A stretch of 64,000 nucleotides of DNA from Spirochaetaceae bacterium (GTDB lineage: Bacteria; Myxococcota_A; UBA9160; UBA4427). The notes below the pieces were generated by a model. That model made no database searches. It was not told the origin of the DNA and saw only the letters and a program-made list of their open reading frames with translations. Numbering within the stretch: the first letter of the stretch is position 1; the number at the start of each line of letters is the position of its first letter. Below, one piece after another: positions 1 through 8,440 of this stretch. A program made the position numbers and the translations under genes. The stretch spans positions 248,001 to 312,000 of the forward strand of contig JACKFD010000006.1 in assembly GCA_020632655.1 (NCBI GenBank). The letters run 5' to 3'.

Positions 1-884
1 ACGCCATCGAGCTGCTCGCGCACGTAGGCGCGCATGCCCGTCGCGACGCCGATGCTGCCGAGCACGAGCGCGGCGAGGCCGACCAGACCGAGAAAGCGCG
101 TCAGGCTCCCGAAGGCCTCGGAGAGCTCCTCCTGGTAGCCCCGCACGGTCCGGACGCGCACACGCGCCGACTCGAGCAGCGCCTCGTGCCTCTCGACCCA
201 GGGCTCCACCACGCCATCGGGCAGACCGAGCTGCAGCCCGTGCGAGACGAGGCTGCCCTCCTGTACGAGACCCGTGCGCGCGAGATCGCTCGCGAGCAGG
301 TAGACGCGGGGGGCGAGGTCGGATTGCAGGCCGACGCTGCCCGGCGCCTTCGTGACGGAGCCCGCGATCTCGAAGGACACGTCGCCGAGCTTCAGGCGCT
401 CGCCGAGGCCGACGTCGAGCTGCAACAGCAGACTCGCGTCGACGAAGACGCGCCCCGGCCGATCGCCGAATGCGCGCCAGCCACCCGACGGCTGGGTCAG
501 CACCTCGCCGTGGATCGGGTAGCGCCCCTCGATCGCAAAGAGCTCGACGAGTCGACTGCGACCGGATCGCTCGGCCAGCGCCATCGATCCCAGTCGGGTG
601 ATCTCCGTCGGCGCCCCCGCTCCGCGCGTGCGCGCAAGTGCCTCGAGCGGCCCGAGCGCTTCCCGCAGATCGGGTCCAAAGGGATCGCGACTCTCGAGCT
701 GGAGGTCCGCGCCCAGCAGGTCTCGCGCCCGCAGGTCCACCGCGCGATCGACCGCATCCCTGAGCGCGTGCAGCCCGACGACGACGGCGATGCCGATCGC
801 CATGCAGCCGCCGTAGAGGGCGAAGCGCCCGGCGGCCGCCCGCAGCACGCGCGGGGCCATCGCCCGCACGAAGCGCGCGCTCAC
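1..884 (-). CDS. ybbP: ABC transporter permease, FtsX/MacB-like (partial)
   Basis: Permease of an ABC exporter-type complex, cut by the window edge after about 294 codons. The start is a GTG whose bases overlap the TGA of the upstream ATPase gene (GTGA), so the two are translationally coupled. One membrane segment lies at about residues 18-38, followed by a large periplasmic domain as in MacB/FtsX proteins, and a second hydrophobic segment begins at about residue 262. With the ATPase and the nearby GDSL esterase this matches the ybbA-ybbP-tesA neighbourhood of E. coli. The substrate is unknown. The C-terminal part of the gene is not visible. Confidence 0.85.
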   Translation of the reverse strand, partial: MSARFVRAMAPRVLRAAAGRFALYGGCMAIGIAVVVGLHALRDAVDRAVDLRARDLLGADLQLESRDPFGPDLREALGPLEALARTRGAGAPTEITRLGSMALAERSGRSRLVELFAIEGRYPIHGEVLTQPSGGWRAFGDRPGRVFVDASLLLQLDVGLGERLKLGDVSFEIAGSVTKAPGSVGLQSDLAPRVYLLASDLARTGLVQEGSLVSHGLQLGLPDGVVEPWVERHEALLESARVRVRTVRGYQEELSEAFGSLTRFLGLVGLAALVLGSIGVATGMRAYVREQLDG

Positions 885-1678
885 GCGGGGGCCTCGCCCG
901 ATGGCGGATCGCCGGGAGCGGACGCCGCGCAGGCGCGGGCGCCGTCGGGATCGACCACGCGCTCGATGCGTTCGATGTGGCCCCCGGCGAGGTGGACGAC
1001 GCGATGGGCGCGGCGCGCGAGGGCGAGGTCGTGGGTGACGATCACGAGGGTCGTGCCGCGCTGCTCGTTCAGCGCAAAGAGCAGGCTCGCGATCTCGTCC
1101 CCGGTCTCCCGGTCGAGGTTGCCGGTCGGCTCGTCGGCGAAGAGCAGCACCGGATCGTTCGCGAAGGCGCGCGCGATGCCGACGCGCTGCTGCTCGCCGC
1201 CGGAGAGCTGGGCGGGGTAGTGGTGGAGGCGATCGCCGAGGCCGACGCGCTCGAGCAGGTCACGCGCCCGGGCGCGGGCCTCGGAGGGAGCCGGCGCGCG
1301 CTCGGGCGGGAGCAGCTCGAGCGGGACGAGTACGTTCTCGAGCGCCGTCAGCGTCGGCAGTAGATGGAAGCTCTGGAACACGAAACCGATCCGCTCGGCG
1401 CGCAGACGCGCGCGGGCATCCTCGTCGAGGCTCGAGAGGGCGACGCCGGCGAGCTCGACCTCGCCCTCCGTCGGGCGGTCGAGTCCGGCGAGCAGCCCGA
1501 GCAGCGTCGTCTTGCCGCTGCCCGAAGGTCCGAGGATCACGACGACCTCGCCCTGCTCGACCTCGAGGTCGATGCCGTCGAGCACGGTGAGCGCGCGGGC
1601 GTCCGCGGCCGACGCCGCGTTCGGGTCGCGTTCGGTGCTGCGGGAGTAGCGTTGGACGAGATGGCGAGCGACGATCAT
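881..1678 (-). CDS. ybbA: ABC transporter ATP-binding protein, YbbA/LolD-like
   Basis: Cytoplasmic ATPase of 265 residues that powers the overlapping permease. Walker A GPSGSGKTT is at residues 50-58, the signature LSGGEQQR at about 158-165, and Walker B ending in ADEPTGNLD at about 177-189, followed by the H-loop VTHD. It belongs to the MacB/LolD/YbbA subfamily. An insert of about 18 residues after the N-terminal Tyr and an acidic, Cys-containing tail are somewhat longer than usual. The start (MIVARH) matches the family. Its stop overlaps the permease GTG by four bases. Its ATG lies only five bases from the divergent ATG proposed for the esterase gene, so a promoter must lie inside one of the two frames. 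Confidence 0.93.
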   Translation of the reverse strand: MIVARHLVQRYSRSTERDPNAASAADARALTVLDGIDLEVEQGEVVVILGPSGSGKTTLLGLLAGLDRPTEGEVELAGVALSSLDEDARARLRAERIGFVFQSFHLLPTLTALENVLVPLELLPPERAPAPSEARARARDLLERVGLGDRLHHYPAQLSGGEQQRVGIARAFANDPVLLFADEPTGNLDRETGDEIASLLFALNEQRGTTLVIVTHDLALARRAHRVVHLAGGHIERIERVVDPDGARACAASAPGDPPSGEAPA

Positions 1679-1683
1679 GCGCG

Positions 1684-2517
1684 ATGCGACGAGCGATCCG
1701 AAGCGGGACGCGCACGGCCCTCGAAGGTGCCGGGGTCGGCCCGGAAGGGAGATGGACGGGAGTCGGGAGGGCGGCGCCCGGCGTACGGTACTGCCTGCGC
1801 CGGCTGGGCGCATGCGGACTCGCCCTGATGCTGCTCGTCGCCTGCTCGCCGGAGGGCGGGGCCGAAGCGCGTGGCGACGCCCGGGTGTCGCGCGACGCCG
1901 TGGGCGACGAGGTGCGACGCGAGGACACGCGCCCCGTCGTCCTCTTCCTCGGAACGAGTCTGACGGCGGGCTACGGCCTGCCCGAGAGCGAGGCCTTTCC
2001 CGCGCGCATCCAGGCACGCATCGACGCCGCGGGTCTCGACTACCGCGTCGTGAACGCCGGCGTGAGCGGCGATACCTCGGCGGGTGGCCTGCGCCGACTC
2101 GACTGGCTGCTGCGGCTGCCGGTCGCCGTGCTCGTGCTCGAGCTCGGCGCGAACGACATGCTGCGCGGCCAGGGCGTCGACGCCCTGCGCGCCAACCTCG
2201 AGGCGATCGTCGATCGGACGCGCGCGGCGCATCCCGACGCGCGCATCGTGATCGCCGGCATGCGCGCCGCCCCGAACCTCGGCCCCGACTACGCGCGGGC
2301 CTTCGACGCGGTCTACCCCGAGCTCGCCGAGCGTGCCGGCGCCGCGCTCGTGCCCTTCCTGCTCGAGGACGTGGCCGCCCGGCGCGAGCTCAACCAGGCC
2401 GACGGCATCCATCCGACGGCCGACGGCCACGCGCGCATCGCGGAGCGCATATGGCAGACGCTCGAGCCCGTGCTGCAGGAGCGAGTCGGTAGCGATCGCG
2501 TGCTCGACCCCCACTAG
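1684..2517 (+). CDS. tesA: GDSL/SGNH arylesterase-thioesterase I, lipoprotein (TesA-like)
   Basis: SGNH-fold hydrolase of 277 residues acting on acyl esters or thioesters. All blocks are visible: GTSLTAGYG with nucleophile Ser92, the Gly of block II in GVSGD, Asn157 in ELGANDML, and the catalytic pair Asp240/His243 in DGIHPTADGH. A lipobox LVAC (Cys54) after a hydrophobic stretch suggests an envelope lipoprotein. The ATG at 1684 is the only standard start upstream of the lipobox, but it gives an unusually long 40-residue N-region and leaves no room from the divergent ybbA start. A nonstandard start closer to residue 34-38 is possible. The stop codon shares the palindrome CTAG with the convergent next gene. 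Confidence 0.88.
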   Translation: MRRAIRSGTRTALEGAGVGPEGRWTGVGRAAPGVRYCLRRLGACGLALMLLVACSPEGGAEARGDARVSRDAVGDEVRREDTRPVVLFLGTSLTAGYGLPESEAFPARIQARIDAAGLDYRVVNAGVSGDTSAGGLRRLDWLLRLPVAVLVLELGANDMLRGQGVDALRANLEAIVDRTRAAHPDARIVIAGMRAAPNLGPDYARAFDAVYPELAERAGAALVPFLLEDVAARRELNQADGIHPTADGHARIAERIWQTLEPVLQERVGSDRVLDPH

Positions 2518-3494
2518 CGGTTCGGCTCGACGACGACCTTGCCCGTCACCTTGCGATCGAGCAGCGCGCGCAGCGCCCGGGGCGCCTCGGCGAGCGGGTA
2601 GCGCGCCGACACGTAGGGACGCAGCTTCCCCTCCGCCGCGAGCCGATCGAGCTCACGCGCGATCTCGTCCCGCAGCGCCGGCTGCCGCTGCACCATCGCC
2701 CCGTAGAAGACGCCGATCACCTGACACCCCTTGAGCAGCGTGAGGTTGAGCGGGAGCTTCGGGATGCCGGCCGTGAAGCCGATCACGAGGAAGCGCCCCT
2801 CCCAGGCGATCGAGCGCAGGGCGGCCTCGGCGAAGTCGCCGCCGATGCAGTCGTAGATCACGTCGACGCCGCGGCCGTCCGTCAGCTCCTTGGCGCGGGT
2901 CTTGAGATCCTCCTTCGCGTAGTCGATCGTCGCGTCGGCGCCGCGGTCGCGACAGACGGCGAGCTTCTCCTCGCTCGAGGCCGCGGCGATCACGCGCGCC
3001 CCCATCAGCTTGCCGAGCTCGACCGCCGCGAGGCCGACGTTGCCCGCCGCGCCGAGCACGAGCAGCGTCTCGCCGGGCTGGAGCGCCCCGCGATGCTTGA
3101 GCCCGTAGTAGCCCGTGCCGTAGGCGTAGAGCAGCCCCGTCGCCTCGGCGAAGCCCAGTCCCGCGTGCAGCTTGCGCGTGGCACTCGCGCGGCAGACGAC
3201 CTTCTCGGCGAAGCCGCCGACCAGCATCGTCGAGCCGATCACGCGATCGCCCACGGCGAAGTCCGTCACGCCCTCCCCCACCTCGAGCACGAGCCCCGCC
3301 GCCTCGCCCCCCGGCACGAAGGGCACGGGCGCCTTGAACTGGTACTTGTCCTCGATCATCAGCGCGTCGGGAAAGGTCACCGTCGACGCGTGGGACTCGA
3401 TCAGCACCTCGCCGGGCCCGGGCCGCGGATCGGGCCGCTCCTCGAGCACGAGCTTCTCGGGCGGTCCGAACTCCTTGCAGACGATCGCCTTCAC
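2514..3494 (-). CDS. NADPH:quinone oxidoreductase-like zinc-type MDR enzyme
   Basis: Medium-chain dehydrogenase/reductase of 326 residues, of the QOR type that lacks zinc ligands. It has the N-terminal GroES-like domain with PGGEAAG, then a Rossmann domain with the nucleotide-binding motif VLGAAGNVGLAAVE. It probably reduces quinones or enones with NADPH in the cytoplasm. The chosen start is GTG at 3494, because an AGGAGG sequence lies five bases upstream and the product then begins VKAIVCKEFG, the usual family start. An upstream in-frame ATG would add nine unlikely residues. A TAGAGT element sits 66 bases upstream. Confidence 0.92.
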   Translation of the reverse strand: MKAIVCKEFGPPEKLVLEERPDPRPGPGEVLIESHASTVTFPDALMIEDKYQFKAPVPFVPGGEAAGLVLEVGEGVTDFAVGDRVIGSTMLVGGFAEKVVCRASATRKLHAGLGFAEATGLLYAYGTGYYGLKHRGALQPGETLLVLGAAGNVGLAAVELGKLMGARVIAAASSEEKLAVCRDRGADATIDYAKEDLKTRAKELTDGRGVDVIYDCIGGDFAEAALRSIAWEGRFLVIGFTAGIPKLPLNLTLLKGCQVIGVFYGAMVQRQPALRDEIARELDRLAAEGKLRPYVSARYPLAEAPRALRALLDRKVTGKVVVEPNR

Positions 3495-3560
3495 GGGGCC
3501 TCCTCTCGGATCATCGGGCACGGGGTCGACGGCGGCGCGGTCGCGGCCGCGCGCCGTCCG

Positions 3561-3566
3561 ACTCTA
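3561..3566 (-). promoter_or_regulatory. Candidate -10 element TAGAGT
   Basis: On the minus strand the sequence reads GGGCTAGAGTCGG, 66 bases upstream of the quinone oxidoreductase GTG. It resembles TATAAT at the T-A-A-T positions and recurs upstream of several genes in this window. No clear -35 box is visible. Confidence 0.35.
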
Positions 3567-3620
3567 GCCCGACGCCGTCCGCGTGTTGCCCCTCGAAAGG
3601 CGACTGGCGATCATCCGCGC

Positions 3621-4160
3621 ATGTCGACCCCGACCGTCGTGCGCGCCGCCGCCCCGATCCCGTTGCCCCTCGACGTCTGCTGGCAGAAGCTCCGGGACCT
3701 GACCCGCGCCCGGGACTACGTGCCGGGCCTCCGGGACAGCGTGATCCGCACGGAGCGCAAGGAGGGGGTCGGCGCGAGCCGGGTGGTGAGTCATGCGCAG
3801 TTCGGTGACATGGACGAGACCGTGATCGCCTGGGACGAGGGCGTCGGACTGACCGTCCGTCTGCACCAGGGCGATCGGCCCGCGCGCCCCTTCGCCGAGG
3901 CGGCCTTCCGCTACGAGCTCCGGCCCGCCCGCGACGCCGGTGCGGCGGACGCGTCGGGCCGATGCGAGATCCATACCTCGCTCACCTACCGCCTGCCCTG
4001 GGGTCTGCTCGGACGGCTGCTCGATCGGCTCCTCTTCCGGCGGCTCTTCCGGCGCAACGTCGAGGACGTCGCGGTCTGCCTGGCCGAGAACTACCGCACG
4101 GACGCGAAGGTGCCGCCGTCCGCGATCCGCGGACTGCGCGCGAACCGGCTGCCGGCCTGA
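3621..4160 (+). CDS. SRPBCC-family (START-like) protein
   Basis: Protein of 179 residues that looks like a polyketide cyclase/dehydrase (SRPBCC) fold. It begins with a short strand, then PLPLDVCWQKLRDL and an amphipathic helix, and continues with beta-rich sequence (VVSHAQFGDMDETVIAWDEG) and a long C-terminal helix. These proteins bind hydrophobic ligands, and no catalytic residue can be named. It has no signal peptide. The C-terminal helix is very basic (LLDRLLFRRLFRRN). It stands 54 bases before the aldehyde dehydrogenase operon. Assignment is from overall pattern only. Confidence 0.75.
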   Translation: MSTPTVVRAAAPIPLPLDVCWQKLRDLTRARDYVPGLRDSVIRTERKEGVGASRVVSHAQFGDMDETVIAWDEGVGLTVRLHQGDRPARPFAEAAFRYELRPARDAGAADASGRCEIHTSLTYRLPWGLLGRLLDRLLFRRLFRRNVEDVAVCLAENYRTDAKVPPSAIRGLRANRLPA

Positions 4161-4214
4161 CGAGCGGGCGTCGCGCCCCTTTCCATCCGCCTCGGGCCGC
4201 ATACCCTTCCGGCC

Positions 4215-5624
4215 ATGCCCGACATCGTGAGCCCGATCGACGGCCGCAAGGCCTACTCCTTCGACCTGCTCGACGACGACGCCGTCGCCCGCCGCGTCGC
4301 CCTCGCCCAGGCGACCGCGCGTGGCTTCCGCGACGTGCCGATCGCCGAGCGCGCCGCCCTGTGTCGCGGGATGCTCGCCGCCTACGCCCGCCGCCTCGAC
4401 GAGAATGCGAGCGCCATCACGCGCATGATGGGCAAGCCGATCGGGCAGTCGCGGGCGGAGTTCGAGCGCACGATGGTCGAGCGCACGGAGCATCTCTGCA
4501 CGATCGCCGAGGCGGCCCTCGCCGACGAGCGCCTCCCGGCGAAGCCCGGCTTCCGCGCGCGCTACGTGCGGCACGAGCCGGTCGGCGTCGTCCTCGACAT
4601 CGCCGCCTGGAACTACCCCCTCGCGATCGCCGTGAACGTGATCGTGCCCGCCGTGCTCGCGGGCAACGCGGTGCTCGTGAAGCACGCGTCCCAGACGGCG
4701 CTGGTCGCGGAGCAGTTCGAGCGCGCCTTCCTCGAGGCCGGTGCGCCGGAGGGCCTCGTGCAGGCCGCGCCGATGGACCACCCGACGACGGCGCGGCTGA
4801 TCGCGTCCCGAGCCCTCGGCTACGTCTCCTTCACGGGCTCGGTCCGCGGTGGACACGAGATCTACCGGGCCGTCGCCGACCAGAACTTCATCCCGGCCGG
4901 CATGGAGCTCGGCGGCAAGGATCCCGCCCTCGTGCTCGAGGACGCCGACGTCGCCTTTGCGGCCGAGAACCTCGTCGACGGCGCGTTCTACAACGCCGGC
5001 CAGAGCTGCTGCGGCATCGAGCGCATCTACGTCGTCGAGCCCCTCTACGACGCCTTCGTCGAGGCCTTCGTGGCGGGGGCGCGGCAATACGTGATGGGCG
5101 ATCCGCTCGAGGCGGCGACGAATCTCGGGCCGATGGTCGACGCGAAGTCGGCCGACTTCGTGCGCGGACAGGTCGCCGCAGCGCGCGCGGCCGGCGCGCG
5201 GCAGCTCGTCGGCGACGACGACTTCGACGTGCCGGATCGCTCGCGCTGCTACGTCGCGCCGCAGGTGCTGGTCGACGTCGACCACTCGATGGCCCTGATG
5301 CACGAGGAGACCTTCGGGCCGGCGATCGGGATCATGAAGGTCGCCAACGAGGCCGAGGGGCTCGCGCTCATGAACGACTCGGAGTTCGGGCTGACGGCGT
5401 CCATCTGGACCGGCGACGCCGAACGCGGCGAGGCGCTCGCAGAGGAGGTCGAGGCGGGCACGGTCTACCTGAATCGATGCGACTACCTCGATCCGGGGCT
5501 CGCCTGGACGGGCGTCAAGGACTCGGGCTTCGGCTGCTCGCTCTCGACGCTGGGCTTCCGCTCGGTCACCCGGCCGAAGAGCTACCACCTGCGCGAGCAG
5601 CCCCCGCGAGAGGAGGCCCGATGA
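4215..5624 (+). CDS. Aldehyde dehydrogenase family protein
   Basis: NAD(P)-dependent aldehyde dehydrogenase of 469 residues. The general-base Glu is in MELGGKDPALV, and the catalytic Cys is in the NAGQSCCGIER motif. AWNYPL and FTGS motifs of the cofactor domain and a C-terminal GVKDSGFG segment are present. The stop overlaps the ATG of the glutamine-synthetase-like gene (ATGA), so the two are co-translated. With the following ligase and iron alcohol dehydrogenase this looks like an amine or amino-alcohol oxidation operon analogous to puuA/puuC. The substrate cannot be read from sequence. Confidence 0.93.
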   Translation: MPDIVSPIDGRKAYSFDLLDDDAVARRVALAQATARGFRDVPIAERAALCRGMLAAYARRLDENASAITRMMGKPIGQSRAEFERTMVERTEHLCTIAEAALADERLPAKPGFRARYVRHEPVGVVLDIAAWNYPLAIAVNVIVPAVLAGNAVLVKHASQTALVAEQFERAFLEAGAPEGLVQAAPMDHPTTARLIASRALGYVSFTGSVRGGHEIYRAVADQNFIPAGMELGGKDPALVLEDADVAFAAENLVDGAFYNAGQSCCGIERIYVVEPLYDAFVEAFVAGARQYVMGDPLEAATNLGPMVDAKSADFVRGQVAAARAAGARQLVGDDDFDVPDRSRCYVAPQVLVDVDHSMALMHEETFGPAIGIMKVANEAEGLALMNDSEFGLTASIWTGDAERGEALAEEVEAGTVYLNRCDYLDPGLAWTGVKDSGFGCSLSTLGFRSVTRPKSYHLREQPPREEAR

Positions 5625-7108
5625 CCGCGAGAGGACGGACGACCCCGAAGCAGCCGAAGCTCCGGGCGAAGGGGGGCGGGCGTCGTCGCGCCGCGGGGGC
5701 GAAGACCACGCGCGACGAGCCGCGCGCCGATGTCGGCACGGAGGGCGTGCGGACGCTCCGCGAGCTCGACGCCTGGATCGAGCGCGAGGGCATCCGCTTC
5801 TTCAAGATCGGCGTCTTCGACGTCGACGGCGTGCTGCGCGGCAAATACGTCGATCGCGAGAAGCTGCGCTCCGCCGTCGACAAGGGCTTCGGCTTCTGCG
5901 ACGTCGTGCTCGGCTGGGATGCCCACGATGCGCTCTACGAGGGCGCAGGCGTCACGGTCTCGGGCTGGCATACGGGCTATCGCGACGCCGCGGTCCGCCT
6001 CGACCTCGCGAGCCTGCGTCGCATCCCCTTCGAGGAGGACACGCTGCTCCTGATCGGGAGCTTCCAGGGGGACTACGCCGACGTGTGTCCGCGGACCCTG
6101 CTCTCGCGGACGCTCGATCGGGCCGAAGCGATGGGCTTCGGCGTCCGCGCGGCCTTCGAGTACGAGTTCTTCCTCTTCGACGAGACGCCCGCGAGCGTGC
6201 GCGCGAAGGGCTACCGCAACCTCGAGCCCGTGACGCCGGGCATGTTCGGCTACTCCGTCCTCCGCAATTCTGTCCACGCCGAGCTCTACCACGACCTGCT
6301 CGACGCCATGAAGGGTCTCGACTGCGCACTCGAGGGCCTCCACACGGAGACCGGGCCGGGCGTGATCGAGGCCGCGATCCGCCATGCGCGGGGCCTCGCC
6401 GCCGCCGACAAGGCCGCGCTCTTCAAGACCTTCACGAAGGTCTTCGCCCAGCGCGCCGACCTGATGGCGACCTTCATGGCGAAGTGGAGCGACGACTACC
6501 CGGGCCAGAGCGGGCATCTGCATCTCTCCCTCTGCGATGCCCGGAGCGGAAGGAACGTCTTCCACGTCGAGGGCGGACGGTTCGGGATGAGCGAGACGAT
6601 GGAGCGGTTCGTGGCGGGGCAGGTCCGCTACCTGCCGGAGCTGCTCGCGATGGTGTGCTCGACGATCAACGCCTACCGGCGCCTCGTCCCCGGCATGTGG
6701 GCGCCGACCTCGGCGACCTGGGGCGTCGAGAACCGCACGACGGCGATCCGCGTGATCCCGGGCGGCGCAGGCGGCCAACGCAGCGAGTACCGCATCGCCC
6801 CCGCCGACGGGAACCCCTATCTCGTGCTCGCCGCCGCCCTCGCCTCGGGCCTGCGCGGCATCGAGGAGGGCCTGGCCCTCCCCGACCCGATCGAGGGCAA
6901 CGCCTACGACGACCCGAACGCGCGGAGACGCCCGCTGCCCGTGACCCTGCGCGAGGCGAGTGCTTCCCTGCGCGGCTCGAAGATGGCGCGCAGCGTCTTC
7001 GGCGACGCCTTCGTCGATCACTACGCGGCCACGCGAGACTGGGAAGACGAGCAGTTCCGCAAGCAGGTCTCGGACTGGGACCTCGCGCGCTACTTCGAGA
7101 TCATCTGA
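5621..7108 (+). CDS. Glutamine synthetase family protein (PuuA/GlnA4-like)
   Basis: Protein of 495 residues with the glutamine synthetase fold. The N-terminal beta-grasp shows KIGVFDVDGVLRGKYV, the metal-binding region has FEYEFFLF and SGHLHLSL, and the ATP/ammonia region has PTSATWGVENR and IRVIPG. Such non-canonical members ligate glutamate to amines such as putrescine or ethanolamine, or act on aromatic amines. Coupling to an aldehyde dehydrogenase supports an amine role rather than nitrogen assimilation. The first 40 residues are Lys/Arg/Gly-rich and not part of the fold. ATG at 5621 overlaps the previous stop. The stop codon lies within the first unit of a 38-bp tandem array. Confidence 0.9.
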   Translation: MTARGRTTPKQPKLRAKGGGRRRAAGAKTTRDEPRADVGTEGVRTLRELDAWIEREGIRFFKIGVFDVDGVLRGKYVDREKLRSAVDKGFGFCDVVLGWDAHDALYEGAGVTVSGWHTGYRDAAVRLDLASLRRIPFEEDTLLLIGSFQGDYADVCPRTLLSRTLDRAEAMGFGVRAAFEYEFFLFDETPASVRAKGYRNLEPVTPGMFGYSVLRNSVHAELYHDLLDAMKGLDCALEGLHTETGPGVIEAAIRHARGLAAADKAALFKTFTKVFAQRADLMATFMAKWSDDYPGQSGHLHLSLCDARSGRNVFHVEGGRFGMSETMERFVAGQVRYLPELLAMVCSTINAYRRLVPGMWAPTSATWGVENRTTAIRVIPGGAGGQRSEYRIAPADGNPYLVLAAALASGLRGIEEGLALPDPIEGNAYDDPNARRRPLPVTLREASASLRGSKMARSVFGDAFVDHYAATRDWEDEQFRKQVSDWDLARYFEII

Positions 7109-7250
7109 CGCGAACGCGCGAGGAGCGGTCCCACCCGATCATTCGACACGACCCCGTGAGGAGCGGCGCTCACCGATCACCCGACGCGACCGCGCGAAGA
7201 GCGGCGCTGACCGATCATCTGACGCGACCGCGCGAGGAGTCCCCTTGAGC
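7099..7250 (+). repeat. 38-bp tandem array, four copies, spanning stop codon and next RBS
   Basis: Four copies begin at 7099, 7137, 7175 and 7213, each starting GATCA(T/C) followed by (C/T)(T/C)GACRCGA and ending near a GAGGAG or GAAGAG sequence. The period is exactly 38 bases. The first copy contains the TGA of the glutamine-synthetase-like gene, and the last contains the GAGGAG that serves the alcohol dehydrogenase start. The array fills the whole intergenic gap and looks like duplication of a stop/RBS junction. There are no unrelated spacers, so it is not CRISPR. Confidence 0.95.
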
Positions 7251-8417
7251 GAAGCCCCCCTGGTCGGGAACTATCACTTCCCGACGCGCTACCGGATCGG
7301 CGCCCGACGGATCCGCGAGCTGGCCGCCGCCTGCCGCGAGCTCGGCATCGCCCGGCCCCTCGTCGTCACGGACCCCGGCCTGCGCGCCCTCGACTGGTTC
7401 GCGCCGATTCCGCGCGCCCTCGAGGCCGAAGGTCTCGCCGTGCGCGTCTTCTCGGAGATCGACCCGAACCCCGCCGTCGCCCACGTCGGCCTCGGTCGCG
7501 AGATCGCGCGGGTGCACGAGGCGGACGGGTGCGTGCTGATCGGGGGCGGCTCGGCGATGGACGTGGGCAAATGCGTGGCGCTGCTGGCTCACAACCCGGG
7601 CGACGTGCTCGACTACGAGGACGTCGGCGAGAACTGGAAGCGCGCCTCGGGCGACGCGATCCTGCCGACGATCGCCGTGCCGACGACGGCCGGCACCGGC
7701 TCGGAGGTCGGCCGCGCCGCCGTCATCCTCGATCCCGGGACTGGAACGAAGAAGATCGTCTTCCATCCCCGGATGCAGCCGGATCTCGTGATCGCCGATC
7801 CCGAGCTCACCCTCGGTCTGCCGCCCGGCCTCACGGCCGCGACGGGCATGGACGCCCTCGCCCACTGCTTCGAGGCCTACTGCGCCCCGGGCTACCACCC
7901 GATGGCCGACGGCATCGCACTCGAAGGCATGCGGCTCGTGGCGGAGAACCTCGTGCGTGCCACCGAGCACGGCGACGATCTCACGGCGCGCACGCACCTC
8001 CTCATGGCCGCGGCGATGGGCGCAACCGCGTTCCAGAAGGGACTCGGGCTGATCCATGCCCTCTCGCATCCGGTCGGCGGTCTCACGGGCCTGCACCACG
8101 GCACGGCGAACGCGATCTTCCATCCCTACGTGATGGTCCACAACCGACCCGCGATCGAGTCGCGACTGCCGCGGCTCGCCCGGGCGATCGGGCTCGCGGG
8201 CGAGCGCTTCGAGGACGTGCTCGATTGGGTCGTCGGACTGCGCGCGCGACTGGGGCTGCCGCATACGCTCGAGGGGATCCTCGACGCCGGAACGATCGCG
8301 CGGGTCGTGCCGCTCGCGCTCGCGGATCCCTCCCTCGCGACGAACCCGAAGGTCTGCGACGCAGCGGACGTGGAGCGGGTGCTGCGCAAGACGCTCGCTG
8401 GCGACCTGCTTGCCTGA
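7245..8417 (+). CDS. Iron-containing alcohol dehydrogenase
   Basis: Group III NAD(P)-dependent alcohol dehydrogenase of 390 residues. The dinucleotide motif GGGSAMDVGK, the PTTAGTGSEV phosphate-binding motif, and metal-ligand regions DALAHCFEAY, HALSHPVGG and HHGTANAI are all visible. The start is taken as TTG at 7245, because GAGGAG lies five bases upstream and the product then begins SEAPLVGNYHFPTRY. That RBS is the final unit of the tandem array. It probably interconverts the alcohol and aldehyde handled by the upstream aldehyde dehydrogenase. Confidence 0.92.
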   Translation: MSEAPLVGNYHFPTRYRIGARRIRELAAACRELGIARPLVVTDPGLRALDWFAPIPRALEAEGLAVRVFSEIDPNPAVAHVGLGREIARVHEADGCVLIGGGSAMDVGKCVALLAHNPGDVLDYEDVGENWKRASGDAILPTIAVPTTAGTGSEVGRAAVILDPGTGTKKIVFHPRMQPDLVIADPELTLGLPPGLTAATGMDALAHCFEAYCAPGYHPMADGIALEGMRLVAENLVRATEHGDDLTARTHLLMAAAMGATAFQKGLGLIHALSHPVGGLTGLHHGTANAIFHPYVMVHNRPAIESRLPRLARAIGLAGERFEDVLDWVVGLRARLGLPHTLEGILDAGTIARVVPLALADPSLATNPKVCDAADVERVLRKTLAGDLLA

Positions 8418-8440
8418 ACGCACGCGGCTCCGGTGTCCCG

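Noticed and set aside
3564..5588. A 674-codon minus-strand open frame over the SRPBCC and aldehyde dehydrogenase genes
   Set aside because: The plus strand encodes clear family proteins there, and the minus frame has Arg/Asp/Val-rich composition with no domain.
7099..7250. Possible CRISPR array
   Set aside because: The repeats are head-to-tail with no unique spacers and no cas genes are present. The same applies to the arrays at 35701 and 54666.
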